In this document: positions 29,889-39,026 of the stretch, piece after piece
Numbering within the stretch: position 1 is the first letter of the stretch
Layout of the letters: each line of letters starts with the position of its first letter
NCBI GenBank assembly: GCA_965116555.1
Contig: OZ220698.1
Coordinates: forward strand, 1,302,001 to 1,366,000
Reading direction: 5' to 3'
Length of the DNA stretch: 64,000 nt
Source of the DNA: DAOUJH01 sp965116555
Lineage (GTDB): Bacteria; Chloroflexota; Dehalococcoidia; Lucifugimonadales; QGNO01
Translations under genes and position numbers: made by a program
Notes under the pieces: model-generated
Told to the model about the DNA's origin: nothing
Seen by the model: the letters and a program-made list of their open reading frames with translations, nothing else
Databases searched by the model: none

Positions 29889-32831
29889 ATGCCCCCGGAA
29901 AACATCGTTGTCAAGGGCGCTAGAGAGCACAACCTCAAGAACATAGACGTAACCATTCCTCGCAACATGCTGGTGGTGATCACCGGTGTATCTGGGTCTG
30001 GAAAGTCCACGCTCGCCTTCGACACCATCTACGCGGAAGGACAGAGGCGTTACGTGGAATCGCTGTCCGCATACGCGCGGCAGTTCCTGGGCCGCATGGA
30101 CAAGCCCGATGTCGAATACATAGAAGGCCTCTCCCCTGCCATCTCCATCGACCAGAAGGGTGTATCGCACAACCCCCGCTCTACGGTGGGAACGGTCACC
30201 GAGGTCTACGACTATCTGCGCCTGCTCTTCGCCCGTGTCGGCAGGCCCCACTGCTACAACTGCGGCCAGCCCGTGCAGAGGCAGACCGTGCAGCAGATTG
30301 TGGATGCCGTGCAGGGCATGCAGCAAGGCAAACGAATCATGGTCCTTGCCCCCAAAGTGGTGCACAAGAAGGGTGAGCACAAAGAGGTCTTTGAAGAGGC
30401 GCGACAGTCCGGTTTCGTCCGTGTGCGGCTGAACGGCGAGATCCGGGACCTCTCGGAGACGTTCGATCTGAACAAGCAAAAGTGGCACACCATTGAGATT
30501 GTGGTCGACCGCTTGGTAGTCAACGATGACCTGGATACAACCAGGATCACCGATTCCATGGAGACCTCTCTCAGAGAGGGCGGCGGCGTGGTCAGCGTTC
30601 TGGACGCCGACAGCGGTGAAGAGCACCTCTTTTCTGAGCAGTTCGCCTGTGTCCGCTGCGGCATCAGCCTCGGCGAAATAGAGCCTCGCACCTTCAGCTT
30701 CAACTCGCCTTACGGGGCCTGCCCCGACTGCACCGGCCTCGGCTACCGCCTGGAGATCGATCCTCAGCTTGTCATCCCCAACAAGGACTTTTCGCTGGCG
30801 CAGGGCGCAATCCAGCCCTGGATGCGTGCCGGCTCGTACAGCCCCTGGCTCAAGAGTCTGCTGGAGTCGCTTTCCATTAAATACGGCTTCTCCACAAAGA
30901 CGCCTGTCGCGGAGCTTGCACAGGAGCACCTTGACATCATCCTGTTCGGCAATAACGGCCAGTCCATCCAGATGCAACACACCACGCAGAGAGGGCGCAC
31001 CTACACCTGGGACACCAAGTTTGAAGGCGTGGTGCGCAACCTCACGCGCCGCTACAGAGAGACCTCTTCCGATTATGTGCGGCGCGAAATAGAGCGCTAC
31101 ATGGCCACGCGCCCCTGTCACGCCTGCCAAGGCAGACGGCTAAAGCCCGAATCGCTGGCGGTTACGGTGGCCGGACAAAGCATAATGGAGGTAACGGCGC
31201 AGTCTGTGGGCCAAGCCCATGAATGGACGCGCTCCGCCATCGGAGACCAGGGGGCAAAGCCGCCTGTCACGGACGCGCTCAGCGACCGGGAGCACGCCAT
31301 TGCCTATCAGATACTCAAGGAGATACAGGCCCGGCTGAAGTTCCTTCTCGACATCGGCTTGGATTACGTAACCCTGGACCGCACAGCCTCTACCTTGTCG
31401 GGCGGAGAGGCGCAGCGCATCAGGCTGGCTACCCAGATAGGCTCGGGCCTCACCGGTGTTCTCTACGTCTGCGACGAACCTTCGATCGGTCTGCATCCCG
31501 CCGACGATTCTAGGCTTATCACCACCCTTAAACATCTCCGTGACCTCGGCAATACTGTGCTCATTGTGGAGCACGACGAGGCCATAATGCGGTCCGCGGA
31601 CCACATCGTAGACCTCGGACCCGGCGCAGGTGAGCACGGCGGCAGAGTCGTCGCCACGGGCAGGCTGGATGATATCTGCGCCTCCGATGAATCGGTGACG
31701 GGCGCTTACCTCAGCGGTCGACGAGAGATCGCGCTGCCGCTTCTGAGGCGTCCGGGCAGTGGAGAGCGCATCACCATAAAGGGAGCGCGTGAAAACAACC
31801 TCAAGAACATCGATGTTGACATCCCGCTTGGCAAGCTTGTCGTGGTTACCGGCGTATCCGGCTCCGGCAAGTCCACCCTGATCAATGAGGTCTTCTTCAA
31901 GAAGCTGGCGCAACTGCTCTATAGGGCTAAAGACCGCCCCGGAGACAGCGACGGCCTGGATGGAATAGAGGCCGTCGACAAAGTGGTGGACATAGACCAG
32001 TCTCCCATTGGACGGACGCCCCGCAGCAACCCCGCAACCTACGTGGGAGCCTTCACCCCTATCAGAGAGCTGTTCGCCTCCGTGCCGGAATCGCGGGCGC
32101 GGGGTTATAAGCCGGGGCGGTTCTCCTTCAACGTCAAGGGAGGCCGATGCGAAGCCTGCGCCGGAGACGGCCACATAGAGATAGAGATGCAGTTCCTGCC
32201 CAACGTTACCGTGGCTTGCGAGGTGTGCCAGGGCGCGCGCTACAACCGCGAAGCCCTTGAGATCACGTTCAAAGACGCCACCATTTCCGATGTCTTGAAC
32301 ATGACCGTTTCCGAGGCGCTGGAGTTCTTCTGGAACTTCCCCAAGGTGCGCAACAAGCTGGAAACCATGCGCGACGTGGGTCTGGGCTACATCAAGCTGG
32401 GCCAGCCCGCCACCACTCTGTCCGGCGGAGAAGCGCAGCGCGTCAAGCTCTCAACCGAGCTTTCCAGGAGGTCTACCGGCAAGACCCTCTACATTCTGGA
32501 CGAACCAACCACGGGCCTCTCATTCCAGGACTGCGATGCCCTCCTCGGAGTGTTGCACCGGCTGGTCGATTCGGGCAATACGGTGGTCTTGATTGAGCAC
32601 CACCTGGACTTGATCAAGAACGCCGACTGGATCATAGACCTGGGTCCCGGAGCGGGCGAAAAGGGTGGCTACGTAATAGCTGAAGGCGCACCCGAGGATA
32701 TAGCCCAAGTCGCCCATTCCTACACCGGCCAGTACCTGAAACCGCTACTGGAAAAGGCCGGTCGCGCACTCAGCAACGGCGCAAAGCCCAAGGCCAGAAA
32801 ACCGCGGGAAAAAGCCAAACCCGCAAGCTGA
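29889..32831 (+). CDS. uvrA: Excinuclease ABC subunit A
   Basis: Damage-recognition ATPase of nucleotide excision repair (980 aa). The first Walker A is GVSGSGKSTLAFDT (about 33-46), followed by AYARQFLGRMDKPDVEYIEGLSPAISIDQK. Zinc modules include CYNCGQPV, CVRCG..CPDCTGLGY and, in the second half, CEACAGDGHIEIEMQFLPNV..CEVC. Two ABC signatures, LSGGEAQRIRLA and LSGGEAQRVKLS, are present. The second Walker A is GVSGSGKSTLINEV. The start follows TTAGGAG. Length is normal, with a Lys-rich tail. It is monocistronic, under the palindrome at 29821. Confidence 0.98.
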   Translation: MPPENIVVKGAREHNLKNIDVTIPRNMLVVITGVSGSGKSTLAFDTIYAEGQRRYVESLSAYARQFLGRMDKPDVEYIEGLSPAISIDQKGVSHNPRSTVGTVTEVYDYLRLLFARVGRPHCYNCGQPVQRQTVQQIVDAVQGMQQGKRIMVLAPKVVHKKGEHKEVFEEARQSGFVRVRLNGEIRDLSETFDLNKQKWHTIEIVVDRLVVNDDLDTTRITDSMETSLREGGGVVSVLDADSGEEHLFSEQFACVRCGISLGEIEPRTFSFNSPYGACPDCTGLGYRLEIDPQLVIPNKDFSLAQGAIQPWMRAGSYSPWLKSLLESLSIKYGFSTKTPVAELAQEHLDIILFGNNGQSIQMQHTTQRGRTYTWDTKFEGVVRNLTRRYRETSSDYVRREIERYMATRPCHACQGRRLKPESLAVTVAGQSIMEVTAQSVGQAHEWTRSAIGDQGAKPPVTDALSDREHAIAYQILKEIQARLKFLLDIGLDYVTLDRTASTLSGGEAQRIRLATQIGSGLTGVLYVCDEPSIGLHPADDSRLITTLKHLRDLGNTVLIVEHDEAIMRSADHIVDLGPGAGEHGGRVVATGRLDDICASDESVTGAYLSGRREIALPLLRRPGSGERITIKGARENNLKNIDVDIPLGKLVVVTGVSGSGKSTLINEVFFKKLAQLLYRAKDRPGDSDGLDGIEAVDKVVDIDQSPIGRTPRSNPATYVGAFTPIRELFASVPESRARGYKPGRFSFNVKGGRCEACAGDGHIEIEMQFLPNVTVACEVCQGARYNREALEITFKDATISDVLNMTVSEALEFFWNFPKVRNKLETMRDVGLGYIKLGQPATTLSGGEAQRVKLSTELSRRSTGKTLYILDEPTTGLSFQDCDALLGVLHRLVDSGNTVVLIEHHLDLIKNADWIIDLGPGAGEKGGYVIAEGAPEDIAQVAHSYTGQYLKPLLEKAGRALSNGAKPKARKPREKAKPAS

Positions 32832-32845
32832 CGCACACGCCCTCC

Positions 32846-32875
32846 CGTCATTGCGAGCGCAGCGAAGCAATCCGG
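32846..32875. repeat. Dispersed 30-bp repeat, copy A
   Basis: CGTCATTGCGAGCGCAGCGAAGCAATCCGG-type element, identical to 39046-39075 except for one base. The outer parts (ATTGC/GCAAT) are complementary and the middle is GAGCGCAGCGA, so it is an imperfect palindrome. The rest of the 32832-33146 gap holds no supported gene. Confidence 0.8.
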
Positions 32876-33146
32876 CGGCACCGGGCTTCCCCATGCCGAC
32901 AGACCGGTATCAGAGGCTTCTGTCCCAGACTCTAGGAAATCGACGCCGAGATCCGCAACATCAGCTTATCGTCGGCCTGCCAGGGCTGCAATTCCACCTG
33001 CGTGCTTAAGCACGCCAACCGTGCCGCCCTTGAGCTGCCCCCTTGGACGGCTACCTCCACCACGACTGGAGCGGCCGGCGCGTTACTTCGGCCGTCCACC
33101 AGCGCAACGCCCACCCGATCTGAACCCGCCAACCGAAGTTCGGCCG

Positions 33147-33977
33147 TCAGTCTTTGTTCACTATGTTCCTGCCAAAATACCTCTGGCTGATTTCGGCAAT
33201 GGCCTGACCTTGATTGATCTCCTTGATGGCTCGGTCGATGTCCGGCAACAGATGCGCGTTGCTCTTGGGAACAATGATGCCGATTGCTCCGCTGCCGAGG
33301 TGTTCAAGTTCAATGCTATTAGGCGCGGGGATAATCGGCCCGCCAACCTTCTCGAAATCTCCCATAGACTCATCAAGGATGAAGAGCGACCGGCTAACAA
33401 TCAGATCCGCGATCACGTCGTCTACCATCCCGAGGTCCGCTTCACCGGTGCCGACCGCCTTGATTATCTCCTCCAGAGAGCCGAGGGGCAGCACCTCTAG
33501 GTGCGAGAACCCCTCAGTGCTCAGATAGAACTCGAACAGAGAGTCCCGGTGAGTCGCGACAACCCCTGCATCGTCTAGCTCCGCGCCGCTACCGGACAGC
33601 CGCACGAACTGTCCGTAGGCGTGATAGTAAGGGACTGAGAAACTGACCATCTCTTCCAGACTGTCCGTCTTGGTCAGGGAATTGACCGCCAGATCATATT
33701 CACCCCGAGACGTCCCAGATACTACCTCCTCAAACGACGCCCAGCGCCACTGGCAGCTAGCCTCGATTTCTTCGCACAATAGCCTGCCGTACTGGTAATC
33801 GAATCCCGCCAGATTGCCGTCCTCGTCGAGATACCCGAAAGGCGGATAGTCCATGTTGGTCGCAATAACCAGCGTAGTCCCCGCTGGGATCGCACTAGAC
33901 TCGGAGCACCCCCCCGCTAGAACCAATCCGGCCAACAACATGACAACCAAGAACAGTGCAGTAACTGGTTGTTTCAT
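33147..33977 (-). CDS. Extracellular solute-binding lipoprotein, family 3 (amino-acid type)
   Basis: A 276-aa receptor. A signal peptide with lipobox LAGGC ends at about Cys24, then the family-3 opening TTLVIATNMDYPPFGYLDEDGNLAGFDYQYGRLLCEE and the later NSLTKTDSLEEMVSFSVPYYHAYGQFV, matching periplasmic polar-amino-acid receptors. The C-terminus has INQGQAIAEISQRYFGRN. No permease or ATPase is adjacent; the neighbours are uvrA and an IS remnant. Either it works with a distant transporter or it has been left as an orphan by rearrangement. Confidence 0.9.
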   Translation of the reverse strand: MKQPVTALFLVVMLLAGLVLAGGCSESSAIPAGTTLVIATNMDYPPFGYLDEDGNLAGFDYQYGRLLCEEIEASCQWRWASFEEVVSGTSRGEYDLAVNSLTKTDSLEEMVSFSVPYYHAYGQFVRLSGSGAELDDAGVVATHRDSLFEFYLSTEGFSHLEVLPLGSLEEIIKAVGTGEADLGMVDDVIADLIVSRSLFILDESMGDFEKVGGPIIPAPNSIELEHLGSGAIGIIVPKSNAHLLPDIDRAIKEINQGQAIAEISQRYFGRNIVNKD

Positions 33978-34172
33978 TTACGCACCTTCTGCCACCACGC
34001 ACTGAGAGACGACTTGTTCATCCGACTCCATAGTTCTTAGGGTACCTCCTGCTGTAGTGCGGTGAGCATTCTCGTCCACCTGTCCATGAGTGTCAACGTA
34101 ACTCCTGCATCGCGCCGGAATTATCCACGCGCAAGCTGGGACTCTCTACTTTTTCGGTGTTTGATTCTAGCA

Positions 34173-34421
34173 ATGGTGCTGCTGGAACTGGGAATCAAGC
34201 AACGCTACACCCGGCCCTACCGTCCACAGACCAACGGGAAGATAGAGCGATTTTGGAGAACTCTGAACGAGGACCTACTGGAGGGGACAACCTTCGAGTC
34301 GGTCTCGGAACTGAAGGATGAGTTGATGCAGTATCTCCTCTACTACAATACCGAGAGACCACATCAGGGGCTCGGTGGACAGACCCCACTACAAACCCTG
34401 CAAAATCTGTCAACGAATTAG
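34173..34421 (+). mobile_element. 3' fragment of an IS481-like (rve) transposase
   Basis: About 83 codons of the C-terminal integrase core survive: LELGIKQRYTRPYRPQTNGK, IERFWRTLNEDLLEG (with the catalytic Glu of the DDE triad) and YYNTERPHQGLGGQTPLQTL. The two Asp residues and the N-terminal helix-turn-helix are missing, and the sequence upstream of 34170 does not continue the protein. No terminal inverted repeats were found. It is a dead insertion-sequence relic beside the orphan receptor and the ABC cluster. Confidence 0.85.
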
Positions 34422-34454
34422 CTAACACATACAATTCTCACCCTCCCACCCCTT

Positions 34455-34520
34455 CGTCATTCTCACCCTCCCCCGTCATTCTCCCCCCTTCTCGTCATTG
34501 TCCCTCCTCCGTCACTCTCG
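34455..34520. repeat. Tandem array of CGTCATT-headed units
   Basis: Units beginning CGTCA(T/C) start at 34455, 34474, 34493 and 34510 (periods 19, 19, 17), with C/T-rich fill between. The head is that of the dispersed repeat at 32846 and 39046, but no complete body follows here. It lies between the IS fragment and the ABC cluster. Confidence 0.7.
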
Positions 34521-34533
34521 TGCAACACACTCA

Positions 34534-35316
34534 TCATAACTCGGTTTCCAGAGAGCCTCGCCGCTTGGCCACCGCCTCCATCAATCTGAACATCAGGAAA
34601 CCGCCCACCAGAAATCCGGTGCCGACCGCCGCCTCTACCATTAGCGAATCAACCAGCGAAGTTAGTCCCAGCCCTTGGAAGGCGCCTCTGAAGGCCTCCA
34701 GGCCGTTGGTCACAGGCAATACCCGGCCAATAGCGCCGATACCCAACGGTATGGCCTCCCGCGGCACCACTATGGCGGTTAACAAAAGGAGAACGGCGTG
34801 CGACCCCGGCAAGGTGGCCATGTTGTCCCTCATCACGACAGCAAATGTTCCCACGAACAGCGCGAACATCGAGCAGGAGTACAGCATCACCAGCAGCCCA
34901 AGGACTACTGCGGTCCAGTTGGTCTCACCGAAACTGACGCCCAGGATCAGCCAGGCCCCTAGCAGACTGCATACGAAGCCCAGTACGGCATTGGGCAGAT
35001 GGAGCACTGCCCTGCTCAGATAGAGGAGCAGCCGGTTAACCGGCGATGCGAAGTTGACGATGAGCACACCGAAGCCCCGTTCGTTGCTTACCGACTGCAC
35101 GATTCCCCAGCTCAGTACCATCGGGATCGAGAAGACGGTCATACCAACAATGTACCGCTCAGCTCCCTCCGGGTTGTCGGCAAACTTGCCGACTACTCCG
35201 ATTATCGTCATCATCAACACCGGTCTCATCACCGCATTCGAGAAATAGCCGACCGGATTGAGCTGAACGAACAGCCCCTTGTAGGAAAGGTACACCTGTG
35301 TCACAAAGTTAGTCAT
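34534..35316 (-). CDS. ABC-2 type permease (second pair, subunit B)
   Basis: Six-helix exporter permease (260 aa). It is clearly paralogous to the protein at 37092-37874: both open with (V/I)Q.YLSYKGLF..LN..GY.SNA..RPVLM and share LLYLSRAVLHLPN and a C-terminal FRLMEAVAKRRG-like end. It follows the permease at 35324 by 7 nt. It probably pairs with that protein to make a second channel served by the single ATPase at 36110. Substrate is unknown; drug or lipid export is the family norm. Confidence 0.85.
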   Translation of the reverse strand: MTNFVTQVYLSYKGLFVQLNPVGYFSNAVMRPVLMMTIIGVVGKFADNPEGAERYIVGMTVFSIPMVLSWGIVQSVSNERGFGVLIVNFASPVNRLLLYLSRAVLHLPNAVLGFVCSLLGAWLILGVSFGETNWTAVVLGLLVMLYSCSMFALFVGTFAVVMRDNMATLPGSHAVLLLLTAIVVPREAIPLGIGAIGRVLPVTNGLEAFRGAFQGLGLTSLVDSLMVEAAVGTGFLVGGFLMFRLMEAVAKRRGSLETEL

Positions 35317-35323
35317 CTCAGCC

Positions 35324-36103
35324 CTAGAAGGAGGCCAGCGTGGCCTGTACCCTGACCCTCCTTTCGATCCTCCGGAACAGAAAAACGGCGAGCCCTAGGT
35401 AGAGCATTGTCAGCAACAGCGCCACCGCCCAGTCCCCGGCAATGACCCAAAGCGAAGAGTCGCCTTCAACTGACCTGACCAAACTCTCCATGGCCCAAGA
35501 TATGGGTAGCAAACGCCCTAGGAGCTCCAGTCCCACCGGTAGAGCAGAAATCGGGTGCACCAATCCGCTCAACAACACCACTAGCGGTCTTATGCCGTTG
35601 AAGAAGCCTGGCTGTCCCCTGGTCACGAAATACAGCGGAGAAAAAATGAAAGCGCAGGAGAACAGGGCAAGTACCGCCATCAGAATCGAGATCACAAAGG
35701 GGACTACGTCTTCTACCTGGACCAGCCTTTGGGACACCGCTATTACTGTAACCAGCGCTATCCCAGCCGTGATGATATTTATTGAAACCAGACCCACCGC
35801 CCGTCCCAGGAATATCAGCATCAGAGGAGTACGCGATATCACACTCAGCTCAAGTGTGCCGTTGGACATCTCGCGCGCCACCAGCCAGCCCATTCTCTGC
35901 AGTGTGGCGTACCACAGAGCGACCAGGCCGGCTCCCACCATGACGTTTGTCAGGGCTACAGGGTTGTCGCTGTCCCTGGTTATCCAAGCCAGCAGCGCAA
36001 GCAGAGGAAGCACTTGGAACAGCACGCCAAGGAAGTCGGCAGACCAAGAGAAAACGCGCCACTGCTGCCTGATGGAGGCGGCTATGGCGTTAAGGTTCCG
36101 CAT
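35324..36103 (-). CDS. ABC-2 type permease (second pair, subunit A)
   Basis: A 259-aa six-helix permease, paralogous to 37883-38683. Shared features include MSNGTLELSVISRTPLMLIFLGRAVGL, matching the partner's QGTLDLDMVTPTPLMIALMGKAL, and LPVGLELLGRLLPISWAMESLVRSVEGD near the C-terminus. It lies 6 nt after the ATPase gene. Together with 34534-35316 it forms a duplicate of the upstream permease pair. Confidence 0.85.
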   Translation of the reverse strand: MRNLNAIAASIRQQWRVFSWSADFLGVLFQVLPLLALLAWITRDSDNPVALTNVMVGAGLVALWYATLQRMGWLVAREMSNGTLELSVISRTPLMLIFLGRAVGLVSINIITAGIALVTVIAVSQRLVQVEDVVPFVISILMAVLALFSCAFIFSPLYFVTRGQPGFFNGIRPLVVLLSGLVHPISALPVGLELLGRLLPISWAMESLVRSVEGDSSLWVIAGDWAVALLLTMLYLGLAVFLFRRIERRVRVQATLASF

Positions 36104-36109
36104 TGCTTA

Positions 36110-37075
36110 CTACCTCAGTAGAGTGACGTACGCTTCTTCAAGGGTTGGATCCCGGGTTACCATGCTCTCTATGTTGTCCTGACCCAGTATCTCTGTGATT
36201 CTGTCGTTCAGGTCCGCGCCAGCTTCAACGTGTATGGTGAACTTCGGAAGCGGCCCTGTGGCGCTGGTCTCCACCTGGCGCACCTTCTCAAGACCGGATA
36301 TCTCTCCGCTGAATCGGTCTTCTATCTGTCTTATGGTGGCCTCGACTATCGAAATCCTGGTGAAGCCGCGCTTTATCTCGTTCGGTGTCCCCAAGGCGAC
36401 GAGCTCTCCGCGGTTGATCATGGCAATGGTGTGGCACAGTTCGTCGGCCTCGTACATGTAGTGCGTGGTGAGAAGCACCGTTTTCCCCTGCCTCACCAGC
36501 TCGGGGATAATCGCCCTCACCTCCTGCGCTCCCATCGGGTCAAGACCGATGGTCGGCTCGTCCATGAAGATGACCTCCGGATCGGTGAGGAGACCGCGAG
36601 CTATGTGCAGTCGCTGCTTCATGCCACGCGAGTAGCCCTCCACCTTGGAGTCGGCCCGCTCGGAAAGGCCTACCAGAGCCAGCATCTCATCGGCCCTTCG
36701 ACTGGCAACGCCGGGGTTCATGTGGTTCAGGGCGGCGAAGTATCTGAGGTTCTCTTTGCCCGTCAGCCTTCCATAGAGGCCACGCTCCCCCCCAAATATG
36801 AACCCAATGTGCTTGCGCACCTCTCCGGCCTGCTTGTCCACGTCGTATCCCAGAACCCTTGCCGAGCCGGACGTGGGCGTCAGTAGCGTTGTCAGGATCC
36901 TTACCGTGGTCGTCTTTCCCGCTCCGTTGGGGCCCAGCAGGCCGAATACCACGCCTCTGGGCACAGTGAGGTTCAGGCCATTGAGCGCCTGCACCTCCTG
37001 CCTACCGCCAAGGAGTCCCTTCGACACATAGACGCGGCTCAGGTTTTCGCATTGTATTGCTGCTACTGCTTCCAT
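36110..37075 (-). CDS. ABC-2 transporter ATPase, DrrA-like
   Basis: A 321-aa ATPase. The start at 37075 (MEAVAAIQCENLSRVYV) has GAGAGGTG upstream; earlier codons in frame overlap the preceding gene. Walker A is GPNGAGKTTT (about 48-57), the signature is YSRGMKQRLHIARGLL, and Walker B is VIFMDEPTIGLDPMGAQEV, followed by the H-loop TTHYMYEADEL. The C-terminal regulatory extension is as in DrrA/CcmA-type exporters. It is the only ATPase of the cluster, flanked by two permease pairs in one leftward operon. Confidence 0.95.
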   Translation of the reverse strand: MEAVAAIQCENLSRVYVSKGLLGGRQEVQALNGLNLTVPRGVVFGLLGPNGAGKTTTVRILTTLLTPTSGSARVLGYDVDKQAGEVRKHIGFIFGGERGLYGRLTGKENLRYFAALNHMNPGVASRRADEMLALVGLSERADSKVEGYSRGMKQRLHIARGLLTDPEVIFMDEPTIGLDPMGAQEVRAIIPELVRQGKTVLLTTHYMYEADELCHTIAMINRGELVALGTPNEIKRGFTRISIVEATIRQIEDRFSGEISGLEKVRQVETSATGPLPKFTIHVEAGADLNDRITEILGQDNIESMVTRDPTLEEAYVTLLR

Positions 37076-37091
37076 CTTCACCTCTCCTCGA

Positions 37092-37874
37092 TTACACCGT
37101 AGCTTCCAGAATTCCGCTCCTTCTGGCGTAGACTTCAAACAGCCTAAACGTGATCAAGCCAATGATCGCGTAAAGAACCCCGACTCCCGTCTCGGCCAAT
37201 AGATGAGGCCACACATCTGCTATGGGCGTGCCATCTATAGCTCCGCGAAGGGCAAAGAGTCCGTTGGTCAATGGCAGAATGAATGAGAGCTCCGTTAGCA
37301 ACCCCGGCAATCTGGACACTGGGATTATTGCGCCGGTCAGGAGAAACAGCACACCCACCACAAAACCGTACAAACTAACCCACTCGTTGAATACCACGGA
37401 AAGAGTCCCTATGAACAGGCTGAAAGTCGTTGCGCTTACTCCAATGATCAGAATCGTTGCCGCTAGCAGCAACCAGTTTGTGCCCCCGACATTCAGGTCG
37501 AACAACAGCCAGCCGGCCAGGATGCTCATGATCGCCGTGACTATGCCGTTCGGCATGTGCAGAACACCTCGACTGAAATAGAGCATCGCCCTGTTCGCTG
37601 CCGTCGCAAATGAGAGTGGCATAGTTCCTAAGCCGCGGTCGTAATACATCGACTGCATCACTCCCCCAAGTATGAGGTAGGCACAGGAATACGCCGCCAA
37701 CCCGATTATGTATTCGCCCAGAGAATCGAAATTCCTGCCAAACCGGCCCACTAGCACAACCATAACCACCATCAACACCGGTCGGAGCGCCGCATTTGAC
37801 ACGTACCCTGGGACGTTGAGCCACATGAACAGCCCTTTGTAGGACAAATACATCTGTATGACCAGATTCCTCAT
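37092..37874 (-). CDS. ABC-2 type permease (first pair, subunit B)
   Basis: A 260-aa permease with about six helices, for example VSNAALRPVLMVVMVVLVGRF and VSLYGFVVGVLFLLTGAIIP. It is paralogous to 34534-35316 and follows the permease at 37883 by 8 nt, with the ATPase 16 nt downstream. The conserved C-terminal region reads LSFILPLTNGLFALRGAIDG, the usual gate segment of ABC-2 permeases. Confidence 0.85.
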   Translation of the reverse strand: MRNLVIQMYLSYKGLFMWLNVPGYVSNAALRPVLMVVMVVLVGRFGRNFDSLGEYIIGLAAYSCAYLILGGVMQSMYYDRGLGTMPLSFATAANRAMLYFSRGVLHMPNGIVTAIMSILAGWLLFDLNVGGTNWLLLAATILIIGVSATTFSLFIGTLSVVFNEWVSLYGFVVGVLFLLTGAIIPVSRLPGLLTELSFILPLTNGLFALRGAIDGTPIADVWPHLLAETGVGVLYAIIGLITFRLFEVYARRSGILEATV

Positions 37875-37882
37875 TATTGACC

Positions 37883-38683
37883 TTAGAATGACGTGGTGAC
37901 GGATCCCGTCACCCTTATTCTGCGCTCCACCTTTCTGAACATGTACCAGATAACCGAAAGCCAGACCAACAGCACCGTGATGGCAATAGCACAGTTGGAA
38001 AAGATGTCGATAGTTGACATTCCCCCGTCAATCGAGTGTAGGACTGCATCCATAGCCCAGGAAGTGGGCAACACTCGTGCTACAGCCTGCACGGCAGGAT
38101 GAAGTATAGAGACTGGATGCAGAAAGCCACTGAGCACTACGCCGAAAGGAATAATTGCTCCCCAGAATCCACCCCGACCGCCAGCCAGGACTATGAAGGG
38201 AGCGAACGCAAACGTAGCGACCACCAGACCCAGGAATGCCACCCCTAACGACACAACGACCAACGGCAGGTTCGAGATTTCCAGCGATGCCTGCGCTACC
38301 AACAGGACGGCAATAAATGTGACCAAGCCTGATATTGTCAGATATGCGGCAATAGCAAGGGCCTTGCCCATTAGCGCGATCATCAGCGGAGTTGGAGTTA
38401 CCATGTCCAGGTCCAGTGTTCCCTGCCACCTCTCGCTGTTGACCAGGGCTCCCATCCGGTTTACCGCGCCTCCCCACATCACAAAGAGCGGGGCGCCAAC
38501 AGCCACATAGGCCACCGCCATAGGGTCTATCTCTCCACCGTGGCCATACGTCACTATCCAACCGAAGACAACTGCTCTTGGAACGTTCCCTACTATCCAG
38601 ACAGCATAGCTGAGCAGGCCCGCTCCCAACGTTATCTTCCATTCGGCCTTGAACGCCTCAATTAGAGCGTAGATATTACCCAT
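37883..38683 (-). CDS. ABC-2 type permease (first pair, subunit A)
   Basis: First gene of the exporter operon (266 aa). It has six predicted helices and the conserved LPTSWAMDAVLHSIDGG, and is paralogous to 35324-36103. It ends in a polar basic tail (RKVERRIRVTGSVTTSF). The start MGNIYALIEAFKAEWKI lacks a strong ribosome site. A hairpin at 38711-38736 sits directly upstream. Confidence 0.85.
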   Translation of the reverse strand: MGNIYALIEAFKAEWKITLGAGLLSYAVWIVGNVPRAVVFGWIVTYGHGGEIDPMAVAYVAVGAPLFVMWGGAVNRMGALVNSERWQGTLDLDMVTPTPLMIALMGKALAIAAYLTISGLVTFIAVLLVAQASLEISNLPLVVVSLGVAFLGLVVATFAFAPFIVLAGGRGGFWGAIIPFGVVLSGFLHPVSILHPAVQAVARVLPTSWAMDAVLHSIDGGMSTIDIFSNCAIAITVLLVWLSVIWYMFRKVERRIRVTGSVTTSF

Positions 38684-38710
38684 CGACTAGACTTTAACCC
38701 CACAAACACC

Positions 38711-38736
38711 AGAGGCCCTCACTGGGGAGGGCCTCT
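38711..38736. other. Hairpin upstream of the ABC exporter operon
   Basis: AGAGGCCCTC and GAGGGCCTCT pair over 10 bp with a 6-nt loop. On the plus strand TTTGG follows, a weak T-run. It may be a terminator for plus-strand transcription or a 5'-UTR structure of the leftward exporter operon, whose start lies 28 nt away. Confidence 0.45.
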
Positions 38737-38783
38737 TTGGATTCCAAATGTTCTATGTAGATTAGGGATTCGAATACAAAGCA

Positions 38784-38828
38784 GCCCCACCGGCATAATG
38801 CCAGTTGCCGGTATTTATCTGACGGGGC
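38784..38828. other. Nested inverted repeat of unknown role
   Basis: GCCCC (38784-38788) pairs with GGGGC (38824-38828). Immediately inside, ACCGGCA (38789-38795) pairs with TGCCGGT (38806-38812), leaving an 11-nt one-sided bulge (38813-38823). The structure is compact and adjacent to no gene. It could be an IS200/IS605-like end or a small RNA fold. Confidence 0.4.
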
Positions 38829-39026
38829 ATGAACACGATCATAGTCATCGTAGAAGGAATTCTCGTACCACCCCTGGCGATTGTCAATAGGTCGTCAGTA
38901 GTTCTTGATTTGGGCGGGGGCAAAGGTACAGTGGCTGTTTTACGCCTATTCTTTGTTGTGAGCAGGGAATCTCACTCCTCCGCAACCAGCCGCTCCCTCC
39001 CTGCCGACAGGCAAGCGCCCTTCTCA

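Noticed and set aside
29874..31130. Long antisense frame (418 codons) opposite uvrA
   Set aside because: Shadow of the uvrA reading frame; composition and lack of a start signal argue against a gene.
32932..33132. Minus-strand 66-codon frame between uvrA and the binding-protein gene
   Set aside because: Composition is somewhat protein-like (Val/Ala rich), but it has only a TTG start, no ribosome site, and overlaps the 3' region of the receptor gene in another frame.
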